Shown piece after piece: positions 15,554 through 24,063 of a DNA stretch of 49,831 nt. This stretch comes from Thermoplasmata archaeon. Its GTDB lineage: Archaea > Thermoplasmatota > Thermoplasmata > Lutacidiplasmatales > UBA184. Each line of letters opens with the position of its first letter. The first letter of the stretch is position 1. The notes below the pieces were generated by a model, which worked only from the letters and a program-made list of their open reading frames with translations, did no database searches and had not been told where the DNA came from. The stretch lies in contig DAHXNZ010000002.1 in the NCBI GenBank assembly GCA_027365105.1, positions 149,916-199,746 of the forward strand, read 5' to 3'. The position numbers and the translations under genes were made by a program.

Positions 15554-16594
15554 ATGACCGACCGGCCCGCCCTCCGCGAACGGGCGTTCCACGGCTGGCT
15601 GAAGCGGCATCTGGTCGCGGGACGGGAGGGACGGCTTCCCTTGGGCGACGACGCGGCGGCGCTCACCCCGCCGACCGGCCGGGTGGCCGTCTGGACGATC
15701 GACGCCCTGATTGAAGGGACCCACTTCCCTCCCGCCGCGCCGCCGCGATGGATCGGGCGGGCCGCCGCCGGGGTGAGCCTCTCCGACCTGGCCGCCAAGG
15801 GGGCGACTCCCGACGGCCTCGTGATCGCCCTCCAGATCCCCCCGGGGACCCCCGACGCGTGGGCCCGGGCGGTCCTGCTCGGCGCGGAGCGGGCGGCGGC
15901 CCGGTTCGGGGCGCGGGTGGTCGGCGGGGACACCAAGGCCTCCCCCACTCCGGCCGTCGTCTCCTCGGCACTGGGCTGGGCGCGGCCCGACCGGCTCGCG
16001 CCCCGCACCGCCGCCCGGCCCGGCGAGGTCGTGGCCGTGACCGGCGTCGTGGGCCGGGGCGGCGAGGCGGCGCGACGCTTCTTCCGTCGCCCGGACGATC
16101 CCCGGGCGCAGCGGAACCTGCTCGACGTTCGGCCCCGGGTGGCCGAGGGGAGGATCCTCGGTCGGCTCGCCTCGGCGATGCTCGACACCTCCGACGGGCT
16201 GGCCGAGGCGGCCCGGCTCCTGGCCGCGGCGAGCCGGGTCTCGATCGACCTCGACGAGGGACGGATCCCCTGGGCCGACGGGCTGGCGGCCGCCCCACGG
16301 AGGGAGCGACTCCGCTGGGGTTTTTTCGGCGGGGACTACGAACTCCTGGCGACGATCCGGCCGGACCGGCTCTCGGCGGCCCGGTCGGCCGTCGCGCGGA
16401 CCGGGGGCCGGCTGACCCCGATCGGGACCGTCACGGCCGGGCGGCGGGCCCGGCTCGTCCGCCGCGGCCGGCCCGAACCGCTCGGTCCATCGACGTGGGA
16501 CCCGTTCGCCCGCCGGGCCGGGCGCGGACGGCGGTCGCCCCGTGTTTCATCGTCTCAGGGAGAGCGGTACGCTCAAGTAGGCACTCCCACCTGA
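15554..16594 (+). CDS. thiL: Thiamine-monophosphate kinase
   Basis: The 346-residue product carries ThiL signatures in order: L-P-L-G-D-D-A-A-A-L, W-T-I-D-A-L-I-E-G-T-H-F, L-S-D-L-A-A-K-G-A-T-P, V-V-G-G-D-T-K-A-S, M-L-D-T-S-D-G-L-A-E-A and F-F-G-G-D-Y-E-L-L. The Asp residues bind Mg-ATP. ThiL phosphorylates thiamine monophosphate to the active diphosphate. The C-terminal about 35 residues beyond W-D-P-F are Arg/Ser-rich and not conserved. Their DNA (16530-16594) probably also contains the gdhA promoter. Confidence 0.92.
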   Translation: MTDRPALRERAFHGWLKRHLVAGREGRLPLGDDAAALTPPTGRVAVWTIDALIEGTHFPPAAPPRWIGRAAAGVSLSDLAAKGATPDGLVIALQIPPGTPDAWARAVLLGAERAAARFGARVVGGDTKASPTPAVVSSALGWARPDRLAPRTAARPGEVVAVTGVVGRGGEAARRFFRRPDDPRAQRNLLDVRPRVAEGRILGRLASAMLDTSDGLAEAARLLAAASRVSIDLDEGRIPWADGLAAAPRRERLRWGFFGGDYELLATIRPDRLSAARSAVARTGGRLTPIGTVTAGRRARLVRRGRPEPLGPSTWDPFARRAGRGRRSPRVSSSQGERYAQVGTPT

Positions 16595-16620
16595 CCGCGC
16601 GCCGGTGAAAGGGGGAATCC

Positions 16621-17883
16621 ATGTCGAGCGAAACCACCAGCGTGAACCCGTTTGAGACCGCAAAGCAGCAGATCGATATCGTCGCCGACCTGATCGGACT
16701 GGACGGAGGGATGCGCAGCGTCCTCAAGGCTCCCAAGCGGGAACTGACCGTCAATTTCCCGGTGCGGATGGACGACGGCTCGTACCGGGTCTATACCGGG
16801 TATCGGGTCCAGTACAACATGGCCCGGGGCCCCACGAAGGGCGGGATCCGCTACCACCCGCAGGTGACGCTGGATGAGGTCCGCGCCCTGGCGGCCTGGA
16901 TGACCTGGAAGTGCTCGGTCGTCAACATCCCCTACGGAGGGGCGAAGGGGGGCATCATCTGCGACCCCAAGCACATGTCGAAGGGCGAACTCGAGCGGCT
17001 CACCCGGCGCTACGCGAGCGAGATCGCTCCGATCATCGGACCGGAGATGGACATTCCGGCACCGGACGTCTACACCGACTCCCAGACGATGGCCTGGATC
17101 ATGGACACGTACTCGATGCAGAAGGGGTACTCGGTCCCGGGCGTCGTCACGGGCAAGCCGATCTCCTTGGGCGGCAGCGAAGGACGCGGCGAGGCGACCG
17201 GACGCGGCTGTGCGTACGTCATCCGGGAGGCGGCCAAGTACGCGGGTCTTCACATGAAAGGCGCCAAGGTCGCGGTCCAGGGGTTCGGCAACGCCGGGAG
17301 CGTCGCCGCGAAGATTCTTCACGATGAACAGGGCGCGACGATCATCGCCGCCTCCGACACCAAGGGCGGCATCCTCCACCCCGAGGGGATGAATCCGCAC
17401 GCCCTCGAAGACCACAAGCAGAAGACCGGTTCGGTCGTGGGCTTCCCCGGCTCGAAGCCGATCTCCAACGAGCAGCTCCTCGAGACGCCGTGCGACGTGC
17501 TGATTCCCGCGGCGCTCGAGAATCAGATCACCCGGAAGAACGCCGACAAGATCCACGCGAAACTGGTCGCCGAGGCGGCCAACGGCCCGACGCTCCCGGA
17601 GGCGGACAAGATCCTCTTCGAGCGGGGAGTCACCGTCCTGCCCGACGTGCTCGCGAACGCGGGCGGTGTGACGGTCAGCTACTTCGAGTGGGCCCAGGAC
17701 ATCCAGGGATTTTTCTGGTCCCTCGACGAGGTCAACCGCCGGCTCGAGCAGGTGATGGTCCGGTCGTACGAGGATGTCCACCGGATCGCCACCGAGAAGA
17801 AGGTGCACAACCGGACGGCGGCCTACGTCCTCGGGGTCCAGCGCGTCGTCGACGCGATCCGGCTCCGCGGCATCTACCCGTAA
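16621..17883 (+). CDS. gdhA: Glutamate dehydrogenase (Glu/Leu/Phe/Val family)
   Basis: The 420-residue product has the substrate-binding R-G-P-T-K-G-G-I-R-Y-H-P, the catalytic-Lys segment V-V-N-I-P-Y-G-G-A-K-G-G-I, D-I-P-A-P-D-V-Y-T-D, and the NAD(P) loop V-A-V-Q-G-F-G-N-A-G-S-V-A near residue 223. It interconverts glutamate and 2-oxoglutarate plus ammonia and is the central nitrogen enzyme in many archaea. The ATG is preceded by an aaaggggg Shine-Dalgarno. G+C here is lower and codon use more selective than in flanking genes, consistent with high expression. The phosphoribosyltransferase follows after 13 bp. Confidence 0.95.
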   Translation: MSSETTSVNPFETAKQQIDIVADLIGLDGGMRSVLKAPKRELTVNFPVRMDDGSYRVYTGYRVQYNMARGPTKGGIRYHPQVTLDEVRALAAWMTWKCSVVNIPYGGAKGGIICDPKHMSKGELERLTRRYASEIAPIIGPEMDIPAPDVYTDSQTMAWIMDTYSMQKGYSVPGVVTGKPISLGGSEGRGEATGRGCAYVIREAAKYAGLHMKGAKVAVQGFGNAGSVAAKILHDEQGATIIAASDTKGGILHPEGMNPHALEDHKQKTGSVVGFPGSKPISNEQLLETPCDVLIPAALENQITRKNADKIHAKLVAEAANGPTLPEADKILFERGVTVLPDVLANAGGVTVSYFEWAQDIQGFFWSLDEVNRRLEQVMVRSYEDVHRIATEKKVHNRTAAYVLGVQRVVDAIRLRGIYP

Positions 17884-17896
17884 TCGGACCGGCCGC

Positions 17897-18511
17897 ATGG
17901 CCGAACTGCCCCGCTGTCGGTGGGCGACCTGGGCCGACGTCGACCGCTGGGCCGACCGGCTCGCGGAGCAGATCCGGGCCCGGGGCGATCCCCCCGAGGC
18001 GCTGGTCGGCGTGACCCGGGGTGGCTGGGTGCCGACGCGGCTCCTCTCCGACCGGATCGGCACCCGCCGGGTGGTCTCTCTCCGGATCCAGCACTGGGGG
18101 GTCACCGCCACGCCGAGCGGGGCGGCCGAGGTGACCGAGGAGCTGAGCGGCCCCATCCAGGGGTACCGGACGCTGATCGTCGACGACATCGCCGACACCG
18201 GCGAGAGCCTCCACCTGGCCCGGGAACGGGTCGCCCGGGCCGGGGCGGCCCGCGTGGAGACCGCCGCCTGTCTCTACATCACCCACTCGAAACTGATCCC
18301 CACCTACTTCGCCGAGCAGATCGACCGGGAGCGCTGGGTCTGGATCGTCTTCCCCTGGAATTACTGGGAGGACCTTCGGACCCTGGTTGAGCGCGCCCAG
18401 GCGCCCACGCCCGAGCGGGCGCGGACCCTCCTGAGCGAGCGGTCCGGCGTGGAGTTCCCGATCGACGACATCGCCCGGGTCTTCCCGCCCCTCCCGCCGG
18501 GGCCGGCCTAA
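17897..18511 (+). CDS. Purine-type phosphoribosyltransferase (Gpt/Hpt-like)
   Basis: The 204-residue product has the PRPP-binding motif L-I-V-D-D-I-A-D-T-G-E-S-L near residue 95 and an N-terminal V-G-V-T-R-G-G-W-V-P-T-R-L-L loop, as in archaeal COG2236 phosphoribosyltransferases. W-I-V-F-P-W-N-Y-W-E is a known motif of the same group. It should transfer phosphoribose from PRPP to a purine base (xanthine, guanine or hypoxanthine). Specificity is not readable. It lies 13 bp after gdhA, and its stop overlaps the convergent DUF373 gene by 4 bp. Confidence 0.85.
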   Translation: MAELPRCRWATWADVDRWADRLAEQIRARGDPPEALVGVTRGGWVPTRLLSDRIGTRRVVSLRIQHWGVTATPSGAAEVTEELSGPIQGYRTLIVDDIADTGESLHLARERVARAGAARVETAACLYITHSKLIPTYFAEQIDRERWVWIVFPWNYWEDLRTLVERAQAPTPERARTLLSERSGVEFPIDDIARVFPPLPPGPA

Positions 18512-19602
18512 CCCGACGACGTCGGTCCGCCGGTCGGGAACGGGGTCCGCCCCCGCAACCACTGGTGGAGCACCGCGCCCCCGATCACCAGGGCGAAGCC
18601 GGCCACGACCAGCCCGATCATCAGTGCGAGGGCCCGGGGGATCGTGACCCCGTCGAGGTACTCCGCCACGAAGAGGATGCCGTAGCTCATCGAGCCGATC
18701 CCCGCCATGGAGAGCATCGCGACCGCCCAGGACCTCGGGAACCGGCCGGTGGCGAGGTAGCGCCGAAGCGCCCGGCCGCACTCCCAGAGGAACGCGCCGG
18801 CGAGCCACCAGAGCAGCCCGTCCAGGAAGAAGTCGATCACGCTCACGAACGGGGAGGCGAACGGCGCGGCCCGCAGGTAGCCGTTGTAGCCCGAGAGGAA
18901 ACCCACCCCGACCAAGGCGATCGAAAACAGGCCGAACCCGAAGGCGATCGAGCCCTGCCGGATGTCGGTGGAGGCCGAGCGGAGCCCATCGAAGATCGCC
19001 TCGTCGAAGTCGAAGGTCCAGAAGATCAGGTAGATGCCGAGGACGACCGTCATGCCGATGACCCCCCAGACGAAGAAGCCGCCGGCCGCCCCGATCCCGA
19101 GGATCAGCAGCACGATCGCGAAGGGGAGGACCGTCTTGGCGCGGAGCTTGGGGTCCTTGAGCGCCCGCAGGACGGTGTAGTAGGTCGACTCGATGTTGGC
19201 CGCCTGGCGGATGTAGACCCGGTGGACGCCGTCGATCTTGAGCCGGGAGGAGACGAGCGGGAAGAGGAACTCGTCCTCGGCGCCGTCGCTCACCAGATGG
19301 GCCGAGGTGAAGGGCCGGAGCCCGAGCACCTGGTCGAGCTGCTGGGCGACCCGCCGGTCCGAGAGCGGGCCGACGCGCGCGGCGCCGGTGAGGACGCAGA
19401 CCTCGACCTCGTCACCGGTGCTCCGCAGCTCATCGCTCAGGTGGACCGCGGCAAAGATCGCGTTGGTGTCGGAGTCCTCGGGGTCGGCCGTGCCGAGCCG
19501 CATCGCCGCCTCGAGCACCGCCTCGCGGCCCACGACCGGCCCCACGACCTGAGCCTTGCGGCCCAGGTCGTCGTCGCGATCGATGCAGACCACGAGCCGC
19601 AT
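18508..19602 (-). CDS. DUF373 family archaeal membrane protein
   Basis: The 364-residue product starts MRLVVCIDRDDDLGRKA and continues V-V-G-R-E-A-V-L-E-A-A, A-D-P-E-D-S-D-T-N-A-I-F, then S-D-G-A-E-D-E-F-L-F-P, the pattern of archaeal DUF373. The first about 140 residues look like a cytoplasmic Rossmann-like domain. The remainder holds about six membrane helices. No experimental function is known to me. A TATA-like cttaag lies 29 nt before ATG 19602, inside a 14-bp perfect palindrome shared with the divergent proS spacer. Confidence 0.9.
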   Translation of the reverse strand: MRLVVCIDRDDDLGRKAQVVGPVVGREAVLEAAMRLGTADPEDSDTNAIFAAVHLSDELRSTGDEVEVCVLTGAARVGPLSDRRVAQQLDQVLGLRPFTSAHLVSDGAEDEFLFPLVSSRLKIDGVHRVYIRQAANIESTYYTVLRALKDPKLRAKTVLPFAIVLLILGIGAAGGFFVWGVIGMTVVLGIYLIFWTFDFDEAIFDGLRSASTDIRQGSIAFGFGLFSIALVGVGFLSGYNGYLRAAPFASPFVSVIDFFLDGLLWWLAGAFLWECGRALRRYLATGRFPRSWAVAMLSMAGIGSMSYGILFVAEYLDGVTIPRALALMIGLVVAGFALVIGGAVLHQWLRGRTPFPTGGPTSSG

Positions 19603-19624
19603 GGCCCATGAACTAGGGTGGGGG

Positions 19625-19638
19625 GCCGCTTAAGCGGC
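19625..19638. promoter_or_regulatory. Perfect 14-bp palindrome over the DUF373 TATA element
   Basis: gccgcttaagcggc is fully self-complementary and its TTAA centre is about 29 nt before the DUF373 ATG. A symmetric regulator bound here would block the promoter. Chance occurrence of GC-rich palindromes is possible. Confidence 0.35.
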
Positions 19639-19665
19639 GCGGTCCACCCGCCGCCCGGCCGGCGC

Positions 19666-19673
19666 CTTATATG
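19666..19673 (+). promoter_or_regulatory. TATA box for proS
   Basis: cttatatg is centred 30 nt before the proS ATG at 19700, giving at most a few leader bases. Confidence 0.65.
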
Positions 19674-19699
19674 AGCCCCCGTTCCGTCCGAGCCGACCG

Positions 19700-21130
19700 A
19701 TGGCCGAGCTCCCCGACAAGGCGACGCAGTTCATCGACTGGTACCTCGAGGTCGTCGAGGCGGCGCACCTCTCCGACAAGCGCTACCCGGTCAAGGGGAT
19801 GAACGTCTGGACCCCCTACGGTTTCCGGGCCCGGCGGCTGCTCGACGCGCTCCTGATCCGGGAGATCGAGCGCTCCGGATCGGAGCCGGTCGAGTTTCCG
19901 GCCCTGATCCCCGCGAACGAGTTCGCGAAGGAGGGGGAGCACATCAAGGGGTTCGACGCCCAGGTCTACTGGGTGACGAAGGGCGGCCGGACCGACCTCG
20001 AGATGCCGCTCGTCCTCCGACCGACGAGCGAGACCGCGATGTACCCGGTCTTCCGGAGCTGGATCCGTTCCCACCGGGACCTTCCGCTCAACGTCTACCA
20101 GATCGTCAACACCTTCCGCTACGAGACCAAGACGACCCGGCCGTTCCTCCGGGTCCGGGAGATCCACTTCTTCGAGGAACACACCTGCCAAACCGACGAG
20201 GCGGCCGCCGGCGCGCGGGTCGACGCCAACCTCGCCACCTTCGACACGATCGCGCGGGCCCTCGCGCTGCCCTACATCGCGCTCCGACGGCCCGAGTGGG
20301 ACAAGTTCCCGGGCGCGTACTACTCGATCGGCCTGGATATCCCGGTCGCCGGAGCGAGAACCCTCCAGATCGGGACGGTCCACCACTACCGGGAGAACTT
20401 CTCCCGGCCGTACGGGATTGGCTACGAGGATCCCCAAGGCATCCAGCGCCCGGTGCACCAGACGACCTTCGGGCTCTCCGAACGTCTGCTCGGCGCGGTG
20501 ATCGCGGTCCACGGCGACCATCACGGCGTCGTCTTCCCCTCGGCGATCGCGCCCTACCAGGTCGTCTTGGTCCCGATCCTCGGCGGCCCGGATCCGTCGG
20601 TCGTCCGTTCGACCGCGGCGGAGATCCGCGACCGACTGGGATCGGCGGGGTTCCGGGTCTGGCTGGACGACGGGGACGAGCGCCCCGGGGCGAAGTACTA
20701 CCGTTGGGAGCTCGCGGGAGCCCCCCTTCGGCTCGAGATCGGCCGGCGCGAAGCCGAGGCGCGGACCGTCACGGCGGTCGACCGGCTGGGGCGCAAGGAG
20801 TCGCTCGCGCTCGACACCCTCGAATCCCGGGTCCGGGAGCGGCTCGCGGACCTGGACCGGGCGCTCGCCGAACAGGCCGCGGTCCGGTACAGCTCGGCCT
20901 TCTCGAGAGCCCACCGCCTCGAGGATCTGCCCGGGAGCCCGACCGCCCGGGTCCTCGGCTGGTGCGGCCGGGAGGAGTGCGGCCACCGGATCGAGGCCGG
21001 CATCGACGGGGCCCTGCTCGGGACCCCGGTCCGGGATCCCCCGGGCACCGACGGGGCGTCCCCGGATCCGTGCATCGCCTGCGGCCGGACCGACACGACG
21101 GTCTGGGCCATCGCGGCCCGGCCGCTCTGA
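19700..21130 (+). CDS. proS: Prolyl-tRNA synthetase (archaeal/eukaryal type)
   Basis: The 476-residue class II enzyme shows F-I-D-W-Y-L-E-V-V-E-A-A near the start, motif 1 around E-F-P-A-L-I-P, L-R-P-T-S-E-T-A-M-Y-P (motif 2 region), T-T-R-P-F-L-R-V-R-E-I-H-F-F-E-E-H-T, H-Q-T-T-F-G-L-S-E-R (motif 3), an anticodon-binding domain (Q-V-V-L-V-P-I-L) and a C-terminal zinc-type module with C-G-R-E-E-C-G and C-I-A-C-G. It charges tRNA-Pro in the cytoplasm. Length matches the archaeal family of about 480 residues. Transcription is likely leaderless. Confidence 0.96.
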   Translation: MAELPDKATQFIDWYLEVVEAAHLSDKRYPVKGMNVWTPYGFRARRLLDALLIREIERSGSEPVEFPALIPANEFAKEGEHIKGFDAQVYWVTKGGRTDLEMPLVLRPTSETAMYPVFRSWIRSHRDLPLNVYQIVNTFRYETKTTRPFLRVREIHFFEEHTCQTDEAAAGARVDANLATFDTIARALALPYIALRRPEWDKFPGAYYSIGLDIPVAGARTLQIGTVHHYRENFSRPYGIGYEDPQGIQRPVHQTTFGLSERLLGAVIAVHGDHHGVVFPSAIAPYQVVLVPILGGPDPSVVRSTAAEIRDRLGSAGFRVWLDDGDERPGAKYYRWELAGAPLRLEIGRREAEARTVTAVDRLGRKESLALDTLESRVRERLADLDRALAEQAAVRYSSAFSRAHRLEDLPGSPTARVLGWCGREECGHRIEAGIDGALLGTPVRDPPGTDGASPDPCIACGRTDTTVWAIAARPL

Positions 21131-21184
21131 CCCGGCCGCCCCGGCGCCCGGCGATCCCGCGGCGGCCGCCCGGCCCGTCTCGGG

Positions 21185-21472
21185 TCAGGCCGTGGTCGAC
21201 GGCCGGGACGGAGGCTCGGGAAGGACCAGCCACATTCCGGCGAGTCCGAAGAGGACGAGCGTGATGAAGACCGCGTAGACACCGTTGTCGATCCAGACGC
21301 CGAACGCCATGCCCCACCAGATGTAGAAGGCAGCGCCCAGAACCACCAGGGTCGCGAACCCGGCGAAGACCGCCCGACGGGCCAGGGGCATCTCCCGGAT
21401 CCGGACCGCCGCCGGGCGGCTCTCCGGCTCCGGAGGGTTCGCCCCGGTCGGGGCCGGCGACGGATCGGACAT
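21185..21472 (-). CDS. Small two-helix membrane protein
   Basis: The 95-residue product has a Pro-rich N-terminus, a basic R-R-A-V-F stretch, two hydrophobic segments (residues about 34-52 and 60-82) and a short Pro/Ser tail. No family is recognised. ATG 21472 is 28 nt from a clear TATA-like taatata (21497-21503, reverse strand), which supports it as a real leaderless gene. Confidence 0.65.
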   Translation of the reverse strand: MSDPSPAPTGANPPEPESRPAAVRIREMPLARRAVFAGFATLVVLGAAFYIWWGMAFGVWIDNGVYAVFITLVLFGLAGMWLVLPEPPSRPSTTA

Positions 21473-21495
21473 CGTCTGACCTTCGACCGGGGCGC

Positions 21496-21503
21496 CTATA
21501 TTA
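21496..21503 (-). promoter_or_regulatory. TATA box for the two-helix membrane protein
   Basis: Reverse-strand taatatag is centred 28 nt before ATG 21472. Confidence 0.55.
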
Positions 21504-21536
21504 CGCCTTGCGGGAGCGAGCGAGGGCCGGCGATCC

Positions 21537-22526
21537 TTACTCCAGGAGCGCGGCGGCCTCGGCCTGAAGGAGGGTCAGCGTTTGGGTGATGGCCGGGGCA
21601 AGACCGGACGGGGGGGATATCCCGAAGGAGGTCGAGCAGGGGGAGTCGTTGACCACGCTCGAAGCCGAGACCACACCGGTCGTCGACCCCAGGGTGGCGT
21701 TGAAGGTGTTGCCGGTCGACCCCGCGGTTTCGGTGAGGCCGCAGGTCGTGTAGGCCAGGGTCCAAGTGCTCGGGATCGAGAGGCCAAGGTAGCTCAGGCC
21801 CCCGATGACCGCGTAGGAGGTGGTCAGGTTCGAGTTGGCGGCCAGGAAGGCGCTCGCGTTGGACCGGACCGCCTGGGTGACCTGAGGACTGTTGAGCACC
21901 GAAGGGGAGAGGGGCTGGAAGTAGGAGTTGTACACCGTGGAGCAGCTCCCGGTGAGCGTCAGGGCCGGAATGGCGGACGCCCCGTTGTCGAGGAAGAGCA
22001 CAAGATCACTCCCGTTCCCGTACAGGAAGAACCAGACCGAGCCCAGTCCCCCGGTCGTCGGGTTGGCGGCCGGCAGATGGACCGACGAGGGAAGCCCGGA
22101 GGCGGGGGTCGCGGTGCACCCCGGGCTGGAGAGGTTGTTGACCGAATCCGTCGACTGGGTCGAGGCGATCGGGGTCGAGATGCCGGCGGCGAGGTAGGTC
22201 TTCCAGCTACCGGAGCCGTAGGCCTTCGCCGATTGATTGGCCTGGTTCCACGCGGTCGCGAATGTGGAGGGGGTCCCGGCCGGTGAGGAGCCTCCGCCGC
22301 CCCCCCCGTTGGAGTGGAGGCCCGGAATCGGGATCACACCGGCGACGCCCAGCCCGACCACCGCCAGGACGACGATGATCACCACGGCCCCCCCGATGAG
22401 GGCGCCCGTGTGGGACTTCCGGGAGGGAATCGGAGGGAGCGGCGTCGGCGACGGTACGGTCGCGGTCGGCGGCGAGGGTGAGGGTGTCGAAGTGGGGGGC
22501 GTCGCCGGCGTTTCGGTTCCCGACAT
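21537..22526 (-). CDS. Membrane-anchored surface protein, Ser/Thr/Asn-rich ectodomain
   Basis: The 329-residue product has a Pro/Ser/Thr-rich cytosolic N-terminus (residues 1-38), one hydrophobic anchor (A-L-I-G-G-A-V-V-I-I-V-V-L-A-V, about residues 42-65), a poly-Gly linker and a long Ser/Thr/Asn/Gly-rich ectodomain. Seven N-x-S/T sequons are present (NQS, NLS, NGS, NAS, NLT, NAT, NDS), fitting N-glycosylation outside the cell. Paired cysteines occur late in the chain (for example P-G-C-T, G-S-C-S, T-T-C-G, S-P-C-S). No enzyme motif is visible. Function unknown. A weak TATA-like caatta lies about 26 nt before ATG 22526. Confidence 0.7.
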   Translation of the reverse strand: MSGTETPATPPTSTPSPSPPTATVPSPTPLPPIPSRKSHTGALIGGAVVIIVVLAVVGLGVAGVIPIPGLHSNGGGGGGSSPAGTPSTFATAWNQANQSAKAYGSGSWKTYLAAGISTPIASTQSTDSVNNLSSPGCTATPASGLPSSVHLPAANPTTGGLGSVWFFLYGNGSDLVLFLDNGASAIPALTLTGSCSTVYNSYFQPLSPSVLNSPQVTQAVRSNASAFLAANSNLTTSYAVIGGLSYLGLSIPSTWTLAYTTCGLTETAGSTGNTFNATLGSTTGVVSASSVVNDSPCSTSFGISPPSGLAPAITQTLTLLQAEAAALLE

Positions 22527-22917
22527 GCGCGATTAAGCTCTACGCGGGTAATTGAGGCTTTCTCAAGATTGGAAGCCATTCGTTTGGCCCTCCGGAACCC
22601 CGAGACGGGAACCGTCCAGCGGGTGGGGCCAGGACCCGGCCCCCCTGGGGGATCAACCCACCCCTAACCGGCGGGGGCCGCGGTGGACCGACGGGGGTCG
22701 CCCGGATCGGGGGAGCCTCGCGCTCCAGTGCTTCCCGGCCGCCCGGTCCTGGAGGCATCGCCGTTCGATGTCCGGTCGGAGGTTCTCGGATCCCCGACGC
22801 CCCCACCTCAGCCCCTCACCTCGTGGGGGATGCCCGGTCTCGACGCCGGGGAGGGGCGTCGTCGCCCCGGAGAGGCGCGGGGCCGTCGCTCGGGGCGGTC
22901 TCCGACTCCGCGGTCCG
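22527..22917. other. Gene-free stretch, nothing recognised
   Basis: About 390 bp between two reverse-strand genes. It contains only the presumed promoter of the surface protein near 22550 and GC-rich sequence with small self-complementary tracts (for example gggtgg near 22620 against ccaccc near 22659). Open frames are composition artefacts. Confidence 0.5.
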
Positions 22918-24057
22918 TCAGCGGTTTGGCCCGTCCACGAAGGCCTCGATCGAGTGGATCGCCGGAAACTGGTACGGCAGCATGGCCCAGTCTCGGCCGC
23001 CGTTCGCCGACCAGACGACCCGGCCGGTCGTGGTCCCGGCGTAGAGGCCGGCCGGGTCGAGCCGGTCCGCGGCGAGTCCCTCCCGATGGACGGCGTGGCG
23101 GCCCGGGAACGGGTTGCCCCGGATCAGGGGGCGCCACCGGCGGTCCCGGTCGGTGTACTGGTAGATCTGGAGCCCGTCACCGAGGGTCGTCCGGCTCTGG
23201 GGGTCGAGCGGCAGGAAGAAGGCCCGGCCCGGCAACGCCTCCGCCGTCGCGACGCCGAAGCCGAACCGGCTCGGGAGTCCGCGGCCGACATCGGTCCAGC
23301 CGTCGTCCATCCCGTCGCGGCTCACGTACATCCCGCAGTGGTCCTGTCGGTAGATCGTCTGGGGGTTCTTCGGATCGAGCGCGATCTTGTGGACGCACTG
23401 GCCGACCTCGGGATACCGGTCGGGTTGGAAGTCGGCCCGGACACCCCGGTTGACCGGCCGGAAGCTCTCCCCAAGGTCGTCGGAGCGGAAGGTCCCGGCG
23501 GCGGAGATCCCGACGTAGAGACGGCCCGGGTGGGCCGGGTCGAGCAGGACCGTGTGGACGCACGGCCCGCCGGCGCCGGGGTTCCATCGGTCGCGCGTCG
23601 GGTGCTCGGTGAGGCCCCGGACCTCGGTCCAGCTCCGGCCATGGTCGTCGCTGCGGAAGAGGAGATGAGGGTCGGCCCCGAGCAGGAGCGTCTCGGGCTG
23701 GTCGGCAGGGCCGGGGGTGAGGTGCCAGAGGTTACGGACCGAGCGGGCCGGGGCCGAGGCGTCGGGCGGCCCCATCCCCGGGGTTCGCTGGGATCGTCGG
23801 GGGAGCCGGGGGGTCGGGGCCTCCCGCCAGCGGGTTCCGCCGTCGGTCGACCGGTAGACCATCGGCCCCCAGAAATCGTTGTTCGCCAAGGCGTAGAACT
23901 CGCCCGGATGCCGGGGATCGGCGGTGAGGTGGTAGACGTCGCTCCCGTCCGCGATCACGGGGCCGACCTTCCAGCGGCGTCGGGCCGCGTCGCTCCGGAG
24001 AAGATAGCCCCCCTTCCGGGTCCCGACCATGAGCACCACCCGCTCCGGGCGCGCCAT
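22918..24057 (-). CDS. BNR/Asp-box beta-propeller protein (sialidase/sortilin-like fold)
   Basis: The 379-residue product opens V-V-L-M-V-G-T-R-K-G-G-Y-L-L-R-S-D, and shows repeated Asp-box motifs: Y-R-S-T-D-G-G-T-R-W, F-R-S-D-D-H-G-R-S-W, F-R-S-D-D-L-G-E-S-F and W-S-A-N-G-G-R-D-W. These mark a multi-bladed propeller of the BNR family. No signal peptide is visible, so it appears cytoplasmic. The family includes glycosidases but also many non-enzymatic binders; the sialidase catalytic Arg triad is not evident. It begins 6 bp after the MoaD-like gene, so the two are co-expressed, an association I also recall from bacteria. Confidence 0.8.
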   Translation of the reverse strand: MARPERVVLMVGTRKGGYLLRSDAARRRWKVGPVIADGSDVYHLTADPRHPGEFYALANNDFWGPMVYRSTDGGTRWREAPTPRLPRRSQRTPGMGPPDASAPARSVRNLWHLTPGPADQPETLLLGADPHLLFRSDDHGRSWTEVRGLTEHPTRDRWNPGAGGPCVHTVLLDPAHPGRLYVGISAAGTFRSDDLGESFRPVNRGVRADFQPDRYPEVGQCVHKIALDPKNPQTIYRQDHCGMYVSRDGMDDGWTDVGRGLPSRFGFGVATAEALPGRAFFLPLDPQSRTTLGDGLQIYQYTDRDRRWRPLIRGNPFPGRHAVHREGLAADRLDPAGLYAGTTTGRVVWSANGGRDWAMLPYQFPAIHSIEAFVDGPNR

Positions 24058-24063
24058 CGTGGC

